Positions 36,780 through 46,012 are shown, numbered from the stretch's first letter. The stretch: DNA of 64,000 bases from Pseudomonas entomophila (GCF_023277925.1 NZ_CP063832.1:5315501-5379500), one strand, 5' to 3'. Numbers and translations are program-made. Notes: generated by a model not told the origin, from the sequence alone.

Positions 36780-39632
36780 ATGCTCGAGCTTGTCGTGGAG
36801 CAGATTGCGATGGGCCAGAAAGCCGCCGACAAAGAGGAGGCGCTGGCCTTGCTGGCCGGGCGGCTGATGGCCGATGGACTGGTGGCCGAGGGGTACCTCG
36901 AAGGGCTGCGCGCCCGTGAGGCGCAAGGCTCGACCTTTCTCGGCCAGGGCATTGCCATCCCCCATGGCACGCCGCAGACCCGCGAGCTGGTTTTCGCCAC
37001 CGGCGTATGCCTGATGCAGTTTCCCCAGGGGGTGGACTGGGGCGACGGGCAGATCGTCTACCTTGCCATCGCTATCGCCGCGCGTTCCGACGAGCACTTG
37101 CGTTTGCTGCAATTGTTGACCCGCGCCCTGGGCGAGACCGACCTGGCCGAGGCCCTGCGCCGGGCCAACTCCGCCGAGGCGCTGCTCAAGCTGCTGCAAG
37201 GCGCCCCCCGCGAGCTGGCGCTGGACGCGCAACTGGTCGGCCTGGGCCTTGCCGCCGAGGACTTCGACGAGCTGGCCTGGCGCGGCGCCCGCCTGCTGCA
37301 ACGCGCCGGGTGCGTCGACAGCGGTTTTGCCGCCGTGCTGCAACAAGCCGAACCGCTGCCATTGGGTGAAGGCCTGTGGTGGCTGCACAGCGAACGGCAG
37401 GTGTTGCAACCGGGCCTGGCCTTCATCACCCCACAGCAACCCGTGCGTTACCACGACCAGCCGCTCAATGGCCTGTTCTGCCTGGCCAGCCTCGGCGCCG
37501 CTCACGAAGCACTGCTCGAGCGCCTGTGCGAAGTGCTGATCGAAGGCCGTGGGCAGATGCTCTACCAGGCCACCAGCAGCCGCGCCGTGCTCGAAGTGCT
37601 CGGTGGCGAGGTGCCCGCCGACTGGCCCAGTGCCCGTGTGGTGCTGGCCAACCCCCACGGCCTGCATGCCCGCCCGGCCAAGGTGCTGGCGCAACTGGCC
37701 AAGGGCTTCGAGGGCGAAGTGCGGGTGCGTCTGCTCGACAGTGCCCAGCCCGCGGTATCGGTGAAAAGCCTGAGCAAGCTGCTCAGCCTGGGGGCGCGCC
37801 GTGGCCAGACGCTGGAGCTGACCGCCGAACCGGCCATCGCTGCCGATGCCCTGCCGGTGCTGCTCGCGGCCATCGAGCAAGGGTTGGGCGAGGAGGTCGA
37901 GCCGCTGCCGGAGGCCGTACCGCCGACCGCCGAGCCGGCCGCCGAAGCCCTTCAGGCACCCACTCCAGGCTGCCACCTCCAAGGTGTCGCTGCATCGCCG
38001 GGCATCGCCAGCGGCCCGGCCCACGTCTGTGTCGAGCGTGAGATCGACTACCCACTGCGCGGCGAATCCCCCGCGCAGGAGCGCCTGAAGCTGCGCCACG
38101 CCATCGAAGCCGTGCACGGCGACCTACAAGCGTTGGTACAGCGCAGCGACAAGGCCATCGGCGAGATCTTCGTCACCCACCAGGAAATGCTCGCCGACCC
38201 GGCCCTGACCGACGAAGTCGAGTCGCGCCTGGCCCAGGGTGAGAGCGCCGCCGCCGCCTGGATGGCGGTGATCGAAGCCGCCGCGCGCCAACAGGAGGCG
38301 CTGCACGATGCCCTGCTGGCCGAGCGTGCCGCGGACCTTCGCGATATCGGCCGTCGGGTGCTGGCGCAGCTGTGCGGTGTGCAGGACACCCCGGTGCCCG
38401 AACAACCCTACGTGCTGGTGATGGCCGAGGTCGGCCCGTCGGATGTGGCGCGCCTGGACCCGGCCCGGGTCGCCGGCATCGTCACCGCCCAGGGCGGCGC
38501 CACCGCCCACAGCGCGATCGTCGCCCGTGCCTTGGGCATCCCGGCCGTGGTGGGTGTCGGCGCGGCGGCCCTGTTGCTGGACAATGGCACGCCGCTGCTG
38601 CTCGATGGCCAGCGTGGCCGGGTGGTCATCGCACCGTCAGCCGATGAACTGCAGCGTGCCCTGGCCGAACGCGATGCCCGCGAGCAGCGCCTGCAAGCCG
38701 CCTGGGCCAACCGCCACGAGCCTGCGGTCACCCGTGATGGCCACCGTGTGGAAGTGGTGGCCAACATCGGCGAAAGCAGCGCTATCGACAAGGTGGTGGA
38801 GCAGGGCGCCGAAGGCGTCGGCCTGCTGCGCACCGAACTGATCTTCATGGCCCACCCCCAGGCGCCCGACGTGGCCACGCAAGAGGCCGAATACCGCCGC
38901 GTGCTCGACGGCCTGGCCGGCCGACCGCTGGTGGTGCGCACCCTCGATGTGGGCGGCGACAAACCCTTGCCCTACTGGCCCATCGCGGCGGAGGACAACC
39001 CTTTCCTCGGCGTGCGCGGCGTGCGCCTGACCCTGCAGCGCCCCCAGGTGATGGAGGACCAGCTGCGTGCCTTGCTGCGCGCCGCCGGCGACCGGCCGCT
39101 GCGGATCATGTTCCCCATGGTCGGCCAGGCCCACGAGTGGCGCGCGGCCAAGGCCATGGTCGAGCGCCTGCGCCAGGAGATCCCGGTCAGCGACCTGCAG
39201 GTCGGCATCATGGTCGAGGTGCCTTCGGCCGCTTTGCTGGCCCCACAGCTGGCCCGCGAAGTGGACTTCTTCAGCATCGGCACCAACGACCTCACCCAGT
39301 ACACCCTGGCCATCGACCGTGGCCACCCAAGCCTGTCGGCCCAGGCCGACGGCCTGCACCCAGCGGTGCTCAACCTGATCGACATGACCGTACGCGCCGC
39401 CCATGCCCAGGGCAAGTGGGTGGGCGTGTGCGGCGAGCTGGCGGCCGACCCGCAGGCGGTCGCCGTGCTGCTGGGCCTGGAGGTGGACGAACTAAGCGTG
39501 TCCGCCCGCAGCATCCCTGAAGTCAAGGCACTGGTACGCCAGGCCGATCATTCGACGGCCCGCGCCCTGGCGCGCGAGGCCTTGCAACAAGACAGCGCCG
39601 AAGCGGTCCGGGCGCTGGTGGAGCGTTACTGA
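36780..39632 (+). CDS. fruB: fructose-specific PTS fusion protein: EIIA-HPr-EI (FruB/FPr)
   Basis: A 950-residue PTS multiphosphoryl transfer protein. The EIIA-Fru domain (1 to about 145) has phospho-acceptor His62 in AIPHGTPQTRE; HPr (about 285-370) has His296 in NPHGLHARPAK; Enzyme I (about 400-950) has active-site His577 in GGATAHSAIVAR and PEP-binding TLDVGGDKPLPYW and FSIGTNDLTQYT motifs. It carries phosphate from PEP to the FruA IIBC transporter. AAAAGGAGAAGG lies just before ATG 36780; longer in-frame starts are rejected. First gene of fruBKA. Confidence 0.96.
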   Translation: MLELVVEQIAMGQKAADKEEALALLAGRLMADGLVAEGYLEGLRAREAQGSTFLGQGIAIPHGTPQTRELVFATGVCLMQFPQGVDWGDGQIVYLAIAIAARSDEHLRLLQLLTRALGETDLAEALRRANSAEALLKLLQGAPRELALDAQLVGLGLAAEDFDELAWRGARLLQRAGCVDSGFAAVLQQAEPLPLGEGLWWLHSERQVLQPGLAFITPQQPVRYHDQPLNGLFCLASLGAAHEALLERLCEVLIEGRGQMLYQATSSRAVLEVLGGEVPADWPSARVVLANPHGLHARPAKVLAQLAKGFEGEVRVRLLDSAQPAVSVKSLSKLLSLGARRGQTLELTAEPAIAADALPVLLAAIEQGLGEEVEPLPEAVPPTAEPAAEALQAPTPGCHLQGVAASPGIASGPAHVCVEREIDYPLRGESPAQERLKLRHAIEAVHGDLQALVQRSDKAIGEIFVTHQEMLADPALTDEVESRLAQGESAAAAWMAVIEAAARQQEALHDALLAERAADLRDIGRRVLAQLCGVQDTPVPEQPYVLVMAEVGPSDVARLDPARVAGIVTAQGGATAHSAIVARALGIPAVVGVGAAALLLDNGTPLLLDGQRGRVVIAPSADELQRALAERDAREQRLQAAWANRHEPAVTRDGHRVEVVANIGESSAIDKVVEQGAEGVGLLRTELIFMAHPQAPDVATQEAEYRRVLDGLAGRPLVVRTLDVGGDKPLPYWPIAAEDNPFLGVRGVRLTLQRPQVMEDQLRALLRAAGDRPLRIMFPMVGQAHEWRAAKAMVERLRQEIPVSDLQVGIMVEVPSAALLAPQLAREVDFFSIGTNDLTQYTLAIDRGHPSLSAQADGLHPAVLNLIDMTVRAAHAQGKWVGVCGELAADPQAVAVLLGLEVDELSVSARSIPEVKALVRQADHSTARALAREALQQDSAEAVRALVERY

Positions 39633-39633
39633 G

Positions 39634-40581
39634 ATGGCCAAGATCCTCACCCTCACCCTCAACCCCGCGCTGGACATCACCGTCAGCCTCAACCACCTGC
39701 GCCCCGGCCAGGTCAACCGCAGCCAGGCCCAGTACAGCCACGCCGCTGGCAAGGGCTTGAACGTCGCCCAGGTGCTGGCCGACCTGGGGCACGACGTCAC
39801 CGTCGGCGGCTTTCTGGGCCACGACAACCTGCAACCTTTCGAGGCGCTGATCGAACGACGCGGTTTCACCGATTGCTTCGTGCGTGTGCCGGGCGAAACC
39901 CGCAGCAACATCAAGCTGGTGGAAGCCGACGGCCGGGTCACCGACATCAACGGCCAAGGCCCTCAGGTAGACGAAGCCGCCCAGGCGGACCTGCTGGGCA
40001 AGCTGGCGCAGGTCGCGCCCGGCCATGACGCGGTGGTGGTGGCCGGCAGCCTGCCGCGCGGCATCAGCCCGCAGTGGCTGCGCGCGCTGCTGGACACCCT
40101 CAAGGCTCAAGGCCTGAAGGTGGCCCTGGACAGCAGCGGCGAAGCGCTGCGTGCCGGTTTGCAGGCCAAGCCCTGGCTGGTGAAGCCGAACACCGAGGAA
40201 CTGGGCGACGTGCTCGGGCTGCCGGTGAACACCTTGGCCGAGCAGCGCGCCGCCGCCCACTCGTTGCTGGCCACCGGCATCGAGCATGTCGTGGTGTCCC
40301 AGGGCGAGCAAGGCGTGAGCTGGTTCGCCAGGGGCCTGGCGCTGCACGCCCAGCCGCCGCGTGTGCAAATCGCCAGCACGGTGGGCGCGGGCGACTCGCT
40401 GGTGGCCGGCATGGTCCATGGCCTGCTGCAACACGAGCCCGCCATGGACACCTTGCGCCGTGCCACGGCCATCGCCGCCCAGGCGGTGACCCAGGTCGGT
40501 TTCGGCATCGACGACCGTGACCAACTGGCACGGTTGCAAGCTGGGGTACAGCTGACAGAACAACAAGAAGAGGGCTGCTGA
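39634..40581 (+). CDS. fruK: 1-phosphofructokinase
   Basis: A 315-residue PfkB-family kinase that converts fructose-1-phosphate, the product of FruA import, to fructose-1,6-bisphosphate. Motifs: TLTLNPALDITV at the start, GKGLNVAQVLADLG (sugar-binding glycines), and the ATP-site/catalytic GAGDSLVAGMV near 250. The gene begins 1 nt after fruB stops and ends in an overlap with fruA (TGATG). Confidence 0.96.
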   Translation: MAKILTLTLNPALDITVSLNHLRPGQVNRSQAQYSHAAGKGLNVAQVLADLGHDVTVGGFLGHDNLQPFEALIERRGFTDCFVRVPGETRSNIKLVEADGRVTDINGQGPQVDEAAQADLLGKLAQVAPGHDAVVVAGSLPRGISPQWLRALLDTLKAQGLKVALDSSGEALRAGLQAKPWLVKPNTEELGDVLGLPVNTLAEQRAAAHSLLATGIEHVVVSQGEQGVSWFARGLALHAQPPRVQIASTVGAGDSLVAGMVHGLLQHEPAMDTLRRATAIAAQAVTQVGFGIDDRDQLARLQAGVQLTEQQEEGC

Positions 40582-42293
40582 TGAACATTGCCATTGTCAC
40601 CGCCTGCCCCAACGGCCAGGTCTCCAGCGTGCTCAGCGCACGCCTGCTGGCCGCCGCTGCCCAGCGCCGCGGCTGGAGTACCAGCGTCGAAGTGCAGGAC
40701 GCCGACCACCCCGAACGCCGCCTGACCTCGGCGCAGATCGCCGAGGCCGACTGGGTGCTGGTGGTCAGCACCGGCCCGGTGGAGCTGGCGCGTTTTGCCG
40801 GCAAGCGCCTGTTCCAGAGCACCCCGGCCCAGGCCCTGGCGGACCGCGAAGGTTTCCTCGACGAGGCGGCGGCCAAGGCGCAGGTTCAGGAAGTGGCCCC
40901 CGCCGTACCCATCGCCGGGGTGAAGATCGTCGCGGTAACCGCCTGCCCCACGGGCGTGGCACACACCTTCATGGCCGCCGAGGCCCTGCAGCAGGCCGCC
41001 CAGGCGCTGGGCTACCAGCTCACCGTCGAGACCCAGGGTTCGGTCGGCGCGCGCAATCCACTGTCTACCGAGGCCATCGCCGACGCTGACGTAGTGCTGC
41101 TGGCCGCCGATATCGAGGTGCCCACGGCTCGCTTCGCCGGCAAGCGCATCTACCGCTGCGGCACCGGCATCGCCCTCAAGCAGGCCCGCGCCACCCTGGA
41201 CAACGCACTGAACCAGGCCAAGGTCGAGAGCGCCGGCGCCAATACCCTGCAAAAGGCCGAGAAGACCGGCATCTACAAGCACCTGCTGACCGGTGTGTCG
41301 TTCATGCTGCCGATGGTGGTGGCCGGCGGCCTGCTGATCGCCCTGTCGTTCGTGTTCGGCATCGAGGCCTACAAAGAAGCCGGCACTTTGCCCGCCGCGC
41401 TGATGCAGATCGGCGGCGAGGCCGCCTTCAAGTTGATGGTGCCGTTGCTGGCGGGCTATATCGCCTGGTCCATCGCCGACCGCCCGGGCCTGGCCCCAGG
41501 CATGATCGGCGGCCTGTTGGCCGGCACCCTGGGCGCGGGTTTCATCGGTGGCATCATCGCCGGTTTTCTCGCCGGCTACAGCGCCAAGGCCATCGCCCGC
41601 TGGGTACGCCTGCCATCGAGCCTGGAGGCGCTCAAGCCGATCCTGATCATCCCGCTGCTGGCCAGCCTGTTCACCGGCCTGGTGATGATCTACGTGGTCG
41701 GCCAGCCGGTGGCGGCGATGCTCGAAGGGCTCACGCAGTTTCTCGACAGCATGGGCACCACCAACGCCATCCTGCTTGGGCTATTGCTCGGTGGCATGAT
41801 GTGCGTCGACCTCGGTGGCCCGATCAACAAGGCGGCCTACGCGTTCTCGGTGGGGTTGTTGGCCTCGTCCAGCTACGCGCCGATGGCCGCCACCATGGCT
41901 GCTGGCATGGTGCCGCCGATCGGCCTGGGTATCGCCACGTTCCTGGCGCGGCGCAAGTTCGCCCAGAGCGAGCGCGAGGCCGGTAAGGCGGCGCTGGCGT
42001 TGGGGCTGTGCTTCATCTCGGAGGGCGCGATCCCGTTTGCCGCCAAGGACCCGCTGCGGGTGATCCCGGCAAGCATCGCCGGGGGCGCGCTGACCGGTGC
42101 GCTGTCGATGTACTTCGGCTGCAAGCTGATGGCGCCCCATGGCGGGCTGTTCGTGCTGCTGATCCCCAACGCGATCAACCATGCGCTGCTGTACCTGCTG
42201 GCGATCCTGGCGGGGAGCCTGGTGACGGCGGTGGTGTATGCCGTGATCAAGAAGAGCGAACAGGTGGAGATGGTGGTGGCGCCGGCGAAGTGA
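40581..42293 (+). CDS. fruA: fructose PTS permease, EIIB'BC (FruA)
   Basis: A 570-residue fructose transporter. A duplicated IIB domain comes first: IIB' (1 to about 95, with VTACPNGQVSSVL) and catalytic IIB (about 110-205, Cys in AVTACPTGVAHTF). The membrane IIC domain (about 235-560) has eight or more helices and the family motif GLLLGGMMCVDLGGPINKAAY. It imports fructose as fructose-1-phosphate. It overlaps fruK by one base and ends the operon. Confidence 0.96.
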   Translation: MNIAIVTACPNGQVSSVLSARLLAAAAQRRGWSTSVEVQDADHPERRLTSAQIAEADWVLVVSTGPVELARFAGKRLFQSTPAQALADREGFLDEAAAKAQVQEVAPAVPIAGVKIVAVTACPTGVAHTFMAAEALQQAAQALGYQLTVETQGSVGARNPLSTEAIADADVVLLAADIEVPTARFAGKRIYRCGTGIALKQARATLDNALNQAKVESAGANTLQKAEKTGIYKHLLTGVSFMLPMVVAGGLLIALSFVFGIEAYKEAGTLPAALMQIGGEAAFKLMVPLLAGYIAWSIADRPGLAPGMIGGLLAGTLGAGFIGGIIAGFLAGYSAKAIARWVRLPSSLEALKPILIIPLLASLFTGLVMIYVVGQPVAAMLEGLTQFLDSMGTTNAILLGLLLGGMMCVDLGGPINKAAYAFSVGLLASSSYAPMAATMAAGMVPPIGLGIATFLARRKFAQSEREAGKAALALGLCFISEGAIPFAAKDPLRVIPASIAGGALTGALSMYFGCKLMAPHGGLFVLLIPNAINHALLYLLAILAGSLVTAVVYAVIKKSEQVEMVVAPAK

Positions 42294-42319
42294 CAGGCCG
42301 GGCTTGCCGGGGAATAGAG

Positions 42320-42541
42320 TCACCCCCGCGTCCTGCCCCGCAACGGCTTCAACAGGTCACCCAACCCGTTGTGGTCGATCTCGTGCATCAACGCCAGCAA
42401 CCCGCCCAGCTCGCCGGGCGGGAACCCTTTGCGGGCGAACCACGCCAGGTAGTCGCCCGGCAGGTCGGCGATCAAGCGGCCCTGGTACTTGCCGAAGGGC
42501 ATGGTGCGGGTGACCAGCAGTTGCAGCGATTCGGGTTTCAT
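42320..42541 (-). CDS. DUF3820 family small protein
   Basis: A 73-residue protein with the DUF3820 signature (MPFGKYQGRLIADLPGDYL..WFARKGFPPGELG). This module also occurs as the C-terminal part of some DnaQ-like exonucleases, but here it is free-standing. It is convergent with fruA. The ATG at 42541 lacks a strong ribosome site. Function unknown; nucleic-acid binding is a guess from the fused relatives. Confidence 0.8.
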   Translation of the reverse strand: MKPESLQLLVTRTMPFGKYQGRLIADLPGDYLAWFARKGFPPGELGGLLALMHEIDHNGLGDLLKPLRGRTRG

Positions 42542-42745
42542 CGGGCTCGGGCCTGGGCAGGTTTGGGCCGCGAACCATACTGCAATCTGCACGACGACCC
42601 AAGCGGCGATCATGCAGAACGCTGCTTTTCAGGTTTTGATGACTTAATTTAAATAATTGATTTTTAAGGGTTATTTTTAATTTTCATGACTGGCATGAAG
42701 CCTGCTCCATTACAGGTGACTTCCACCTGCCAAGGAGTAGTTGCC

Positions 42746-43222
42746 ATGAGCAATCCCAACAAAGACGTGATCGACGTACTCAACGACCTGATCGAATACA
42801 GCAAGGATGGCGAGAAAGGCTTCAAAGCGTCCGCCGATGATGTGAAGAACCCCGAGCTCAAGGCGTTCTTCGTCCAGCGCGCTGGCGAGTGCGCCAATGC
42901 CGCAGGCGAGCTGCAAGGCGAAGTGCGTCGCCTGGGTGGCGACCCGGAAACCAGTACCAGCATCAGCGGCGACCTGCACCGCGGGTGGGTCAACCTCAAG
43001 TCGATGGTCACCGGCAAGGATGAAGCCGCCGTGCTCAATGAAGTGGAGCGGGGCGAGGACCATGCCCTCAAAGCCTACAAGGAAGCCCGCGAAAAACTGG
43101 TCAAGCTGGGGCGTACGGCCAACGACCAGAGCTATGTGCTGGTAGAGAAACAGTTGCAGGGGGTACAGCGTAATCATGACCAGGTGAAGGCGTTGCGTAA
43201 CGCGGCACGCGCTCGGTCTTGA
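42746..43222 (+). CDS. PA2169-family four-helix-bundle protein (DUF2383)
   Basis: A 158-residue soluble, strongly helical protein of the PA2169/DUF2383 ferritin-like group, found in pseudomonads and often linked to stationary-phase or stress responses. Sequence hallmarks are VLNDLIEYSKDGEKGFKASA near the start and a second helix pair DEAAVLNEVERGEDHALKAY. No di-iron EXXH pair is clear, so enzymatic activity is doubtful. CAAGGAG lies 10 nt before ATG 42746. An AT-rich segment (42640-42690) upstream probably contains its promoter. Confidence 0.85.
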   Translation: MSNPNKDVIDVLNDLIEYSKDGEKGFKASADDVKNPELKAFFVQRAGECANAAGELQGEVRRLGGDPETSTSISGDLHRGWVNLKSMVTGKDEAAVLNEVERGEDHALKAYKEAREKLVKLGRTANDQSYVLVEKQLQGVQRNHDQVKALRNAARARS

Positions 43223-43241
43223 ACCTCGGGGCCGCTTTGCG

Positions 43242-43313
43242 GCCCATCGCGGCTGAAGCCGCTCCTACAGGTAGTCTGCGATGCCTGTAGGAGCGGCTTC
43301 AGCCGCGATGGGC
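43242..43313. repeat. REP pair forming a 30-bp perfect inverted repeat
   Basis: Arms 43242-43271 and 43284-43313 match over 30 bases around a 12-nt loop, using the standard REP core TGTAGGAGCGGCTTCAGCCG. It separates the convergent PA2169-type and GGDEF genes. A small GGGCCGCTTTGCGGCCC hairpin (43229-43245) precedes it. Confidence 0.9.
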
Positions 43314-43331
43314 TGCACAGCAGCCCCAAGG

Positions 43332-44843
43332 TCACACTACTTGGTCTTGGGGCCCTTCCACCCGGTTGCGACCATTGGCCTTGGCCCGGTACAACGCCTC
43401 GTCCGCGTCACCCAGCAGCGCCGCCAGGTCCTGCTGGGTGCCGGGGATGTGCAAGCCAATGCCAACACTCACCGTCACCGAACGCTCATCGTCAGCGAAC
43501 GGCGGCATCGCCTCGACGCTGCCCCGGATACGCTCGGCCAACAGCTGGGCACCCGACAGGTCGGTCTCCGGCAGCACCACCTGGAATTCTTCCCCGCCAT
43601 AGCGCGCGGCCAGGTCGGCCGGGCGCCGGATGCACCGCTCGATGGTCTTGGCCACCTCGCGCAGCACGTGGTCGCCCCCCGCATGGCCATGGCGCTGGTT
43701 GAACGCCTTGAAGTGATCCACATCCACCATCAGCACCGCCAGTGGCCGGCGATTGCGCTGGGCACGTGCCCACTCCAGGCGCAGCACCTGGTCCAGGCGG
43801 CGGCGGTTGGCCAAGCCCGTGAGGCTGTCGGTGGCGGCCAGGGTCGCCAGGCCCTGCTCGGCTTCATGGCGACGGCGCAGCTCGCGGCCCAGCAGCAGGG
43901 TCAACCAGAGAATACCGATGCACAGCACCCCGGTGGCCACGCTGACCAGGATCGCCGTGCGCCGCCACGACTGGAACACCTCGTTCGAGGAGTGCACCAC
44001 CAGCACGATCAGCGGCAGGTCGGCGACTCGGGCGAAGGTGTAGATGCGCTGAACGTCATGGGTGCTGGAGCGGGCCGTGAAGCTGCCGCTGCGTTCGCTC
44101 AGGATGCGTTTGAAGTTGGGGCGTTCGCTGAAGCTGGCGCCGATCAGCGGGTCCTGCGGTCGAGTCGGTTGGCGTGCCAGCATCTGCCCGTCGGTGTTGA
44201 GCAGGTTGATGCTGCTGTCCGGGCCGATGTCGAGGCGCTCGAACAGTTGGTTGAAGTACGACAGCCGTAATGCACCGGCGGCCAGGCCGAGGAACTCGCC
44301 GTTGTTGCCGGTGATGCGCCGGCTGAAGCTGATGCACCAGTCCAGGTTGCCCAGGCGTGCCTTGAACGGCGGGCTGATCAACAGGCCCATGCCGGGGTGG
44401 TCGCGGTGGGTCTGGAAGGGCACGGTGTCGGCGAAGTTGGCCTGGCGCGGGATGATGCTGGTGGAGTCGCCGACCACATCGCCTTTGTTGTCGAGCCAGA
44501 GAATGTCGCCGCGAACGGGCGCGGTGAATGCCTGGTTGAACAGGATCTGCTGGCGCAGCTTGGGCGGCACGTCGAGCAGTTCCGGGTGGCGCACCGCCCA
44601 GACCAGGCCCTTGAGCGACTGGTCGTAGAGTTCGACGTTGCGCAGGATGTCGCTTTCAATCAGTTGCACAATGTTGCTTGAGGAGCGCATCGCCGACTGC
44701 TCGACGCTGTCGCGTTCGCGGGCCAGCAGGTAGCTGACGATGGCCACGATGGCGAGCACGGCGAGGCAGCTGCCCAGGTTGAGGATCAGCTCGGGGTGTG
44801 ACTTGTACAGGGCGGATCGTGGTGATCGGGTGGGCAACGTCAT
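43332..44843 (-). CDS. diguanylate cyclase with periplasmic Cache-type sensor
   Basis: A membrane protein of about 503 residues that makes c-di-GMP. TM1 (about 20-40) and TM2 (about 275-300) enclose a periplasmic double-Cache-like domain. The C-terminal GGDEF domain carries the active loop YGGEEF and, five residues before it, a product-inhibition I-site RPAD. The protein should therefore be catalytic and feedback-inhibited. The start is uncertain: ATG 44843 (MTLPTRSPRS) or an in-frame ATG at 44873 that has no ribosome site. The ligand is unknown. Confidence 0.9.
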   Translation of the reverse strand: MTLPTRSPRSALYKSHPELILNLGSCLAVLAIVAIVSYLLARERDSVEQSAMRSSSNIVQLIESDILRNVELYDQSLKGLVWAVRHPELLDVPPKLRQQILFNQAFTAPVRGDILWLDNKGDVVGDSTSIIPRQANFADTVPFQTHRDHPGMGLLISPPFKARLGNLDWCISFSRRITGNNGEFLGLAAGALRLSYFNQLFERLDIGPDSSINLLNTDGQMLARQPTRPQDPLIGASFSERPNFKRILSERSGSFTARSSTHDVQRIYTFARVADLPLIVLVVHSSNEVFQSWRRTAILVSVATGVLCIGILWLTLLLGRELRRRHEAEQGLATLAATDSLTGLANRRRLDQVLRLEWARAQRNRRPLAVLMVDVDHFKAFNQRHGHAGGDHVLREVAKTIERCIRRPADLAARYGGEEFQVVLPETDLSGAQLLAERIRGSVEAMPPFADDERSVTVSVGIGLHIPGTQQDLAALLGDADEALYRAKANGRNRVEGPQDQVV

Positions 44844-44987
44844 GCTCGCAACTGCATAAGCCCCGGGATCCATGGGGAGTGGGCCGGAAAGCGGCGGGCG
44901 ATATTCTAGGGAAGCGCGGATTGTCGGACAAGATTAAAGGTGTTCCGCCCGACGGAAATGATTCAGTAGGGGGTGGGGCCGCAGGTT

Positions 44988-45018
44988 TCCTGTAGGAGCG
45001 GATTCATCCGCGATGCGC
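44988..45018. repeat. single REP element
   Basis: A lone REP copy (CCTGTAGGAGCGGATTCATC) sits directly before the second repeat element at 45029. The 569-nt gap 44844-45412 holds this REP, that element and the structured leader described separately. Confidence 0.75.
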
Positions 45019-45028
45019 CGCGCGGGCG

Positions 45029-45079
45029 GCGCTCGATCTCATGCCCGCTGCAAAGCTTTCGTCGAACACCTTGAAAAAC
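45029..45079. repeat. intergenic repeat element, copy B (shared with 16274-16322)
   Basis: It begins GCGCTCGATCTCA and ends CCTTGAAAAACTG, with CTGCAA-GCTTT-TCGA blocks at the same spacing as copy A. No gene overlaps it. Confidence 0.65.
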
Positions 45080-45123
45080 TGACGCTTAACCTCCGTCAGA
45101 CATTTCCGAACTTGAAACCAAAT

Positions 45124-45412
45124 CCTTCAGGCAGGCAGCGCTTCGGACCTATCCTACGCACCTGCCGGAAGGGTCTGGATATGCCGGGAAATTCATCAGG
45201 GCTAACGTCGTCGGGTCGCCAAATGGGTGACCGGGCGTGAGAAACCCGAATGATGTTGGTTCCGCAAACTGTTTCGGCAGTCGTGCATGGGCAGACCTCG
45301 GTCTGGCCGGGTTCCAATGTCCTCGGTTTTCTCACCCCATGCACGGCTGCCACCCTTATCTGGTGAGAAAGGATGAGCTGGCGGTTTCCTTTTACGACAT
45401 TGGTAACTGCAT
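45124..45412 (+). ncRNA. candidate structured leader RNA upstream of the small-gene pair
   Basis: Several stems can be drawn by eye. (1) 45124-45135 with 45161-45172 match 11 of 12. (2) TCGGGT/ACCCGA at 45211-45216/45244-45249 encloses a CGCC/GGCG stem. (3) A 16-bp stem, 45276-45291 with 45336-45351 (one G-U), closes a three-way junction with inner hairpins CAGAC-CTCG-GTCTG (45292-45305) and CCGGG..CCTCGG. (4) AAAGGA/TCCTTT at 45368-45373/45387-45392 could hide a ribosome-site-like purine run. No Rfam class is recognised. Direction and function are inferred from position. Confidence 0.5.
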
Positions 45413-45653
45413 ATGAAAAAGCGCGTACCTGACCCACCTATCCCCTACATCTCCATCATCAATCACCTCACCATCGACGAAGTCCGGGACCACGCTGCGG
45501 TCCTGATGTCGACGATCCACAAGACCGCCGGTGTCTACATGGCGTTCAAGCCCGAAGACCGCCCCGAAGTGCTGGTGGACAACCTCTTGCATTCTTGCCC
45601 AGTTGCTCCAGTGCCTGTTCGAACACGCCAGGTCGCAGGAGGTGGCGCCATGA
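45413..45653 (+). pseudogene. small Pseudomonas-specific protein, frameshifted near 45592
   Basis: The reading frame opens MKKRVPDPPIPYISI and runs well to DNLLH at 45591. Beyond it the natural continuation (LAQLLQCLFEHARSQEVAP, then stop) is in another frame, which one extra T in the CATTCTTGCC run (about 45592-45594) would explain. The restored protein is about 79 residues and its TGA overlaps the next gene's ATG (ATGA), the coupling expected of an intact pair. Without a shift the frame fuses into the next gene, which looks accidental. It resembles small DPP-starting proteins (possibly DUF6124) common next to DUF3077 genes in Pseudomonas. Function unknown. A sequencing error is possible. 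Confidence 0.65.
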
Positions 45654-45901
45654 GCGATAAGCCCGAACCCGCCTTCACCGCAGGCGAGGAGACCTTTCTC
45701 GAATGTTTTCGTGTGCAGCCCGGTGTGCCCTTCAGCCGGGCGTTCGATGAAATTTCGGTGTTGCAGGGCTGCATCCTGCACCTGACCACCGAGGCGGAAT
45801 TCGAAGGGGACTTGCTGGCGGGGAGTGCGGCGCGGATGCTCAGTGCCATGGCCAAGGCGCTGATCAATGACCTGGAGATCGGTTTGAACCGTAATCGGTG
45901 A
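45650..45901 (+). CDS. DUF3077 family small protein
   Basis: An 83-residue protein with the DUF3077 pattern (F.AGEETFLECFRVQPGVPFSRAFDEIS then LL.GSAARMLSAMAKALI), a small helical family largely limited to Pseudomonas and present in multiple copies per genome. ATG 45650 has CAGGAGG 8 nt upstream and overlaps the stop of the restored upstream frame by 4 nt. Its own ribosome site means it can be made even though the upstream gene is broken. Function unknown. Confidence 0.75.
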   Translation: MSDKPEPAFTAGEETFLECFRVQPGVPFSRAFDEISVLQGCILHLTTEAEFEGDLLAGSAARMLSAMAKALINDLEIGLNRNR

Positions 45902-45920
45902 GTGTGGGGCCGCGTTGCGG

Positions 45921-46005
45921 CCCTTCGCCGGCAAGTCGGCTCCTACAGGGGGCCCAGGTAGGAGCCGGCTTGCCGGCGAAACGAGGGCGAAGCCCTCGCC
46001 CCCGA
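45921..46005. repeat. REP pair plus small hairpin
   Basis: CTTCGCCGGCAAGTCGGCTC and its inverted partner TAGGAGCCGGCTTGCCGGCG, followed by CGAGGGCGAAGCCCTCG. It lies between convergent genes. Confidence 0.8.
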
Positions 46006-46012
46006 TCCCGGA

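Noticed and set aside
45413..45901. single 162-residue fusion protein
   Set aside because: The internal ATG with CAGGAGG and the ATGA overlap in another frame indicate two genes and a frameshift instead.
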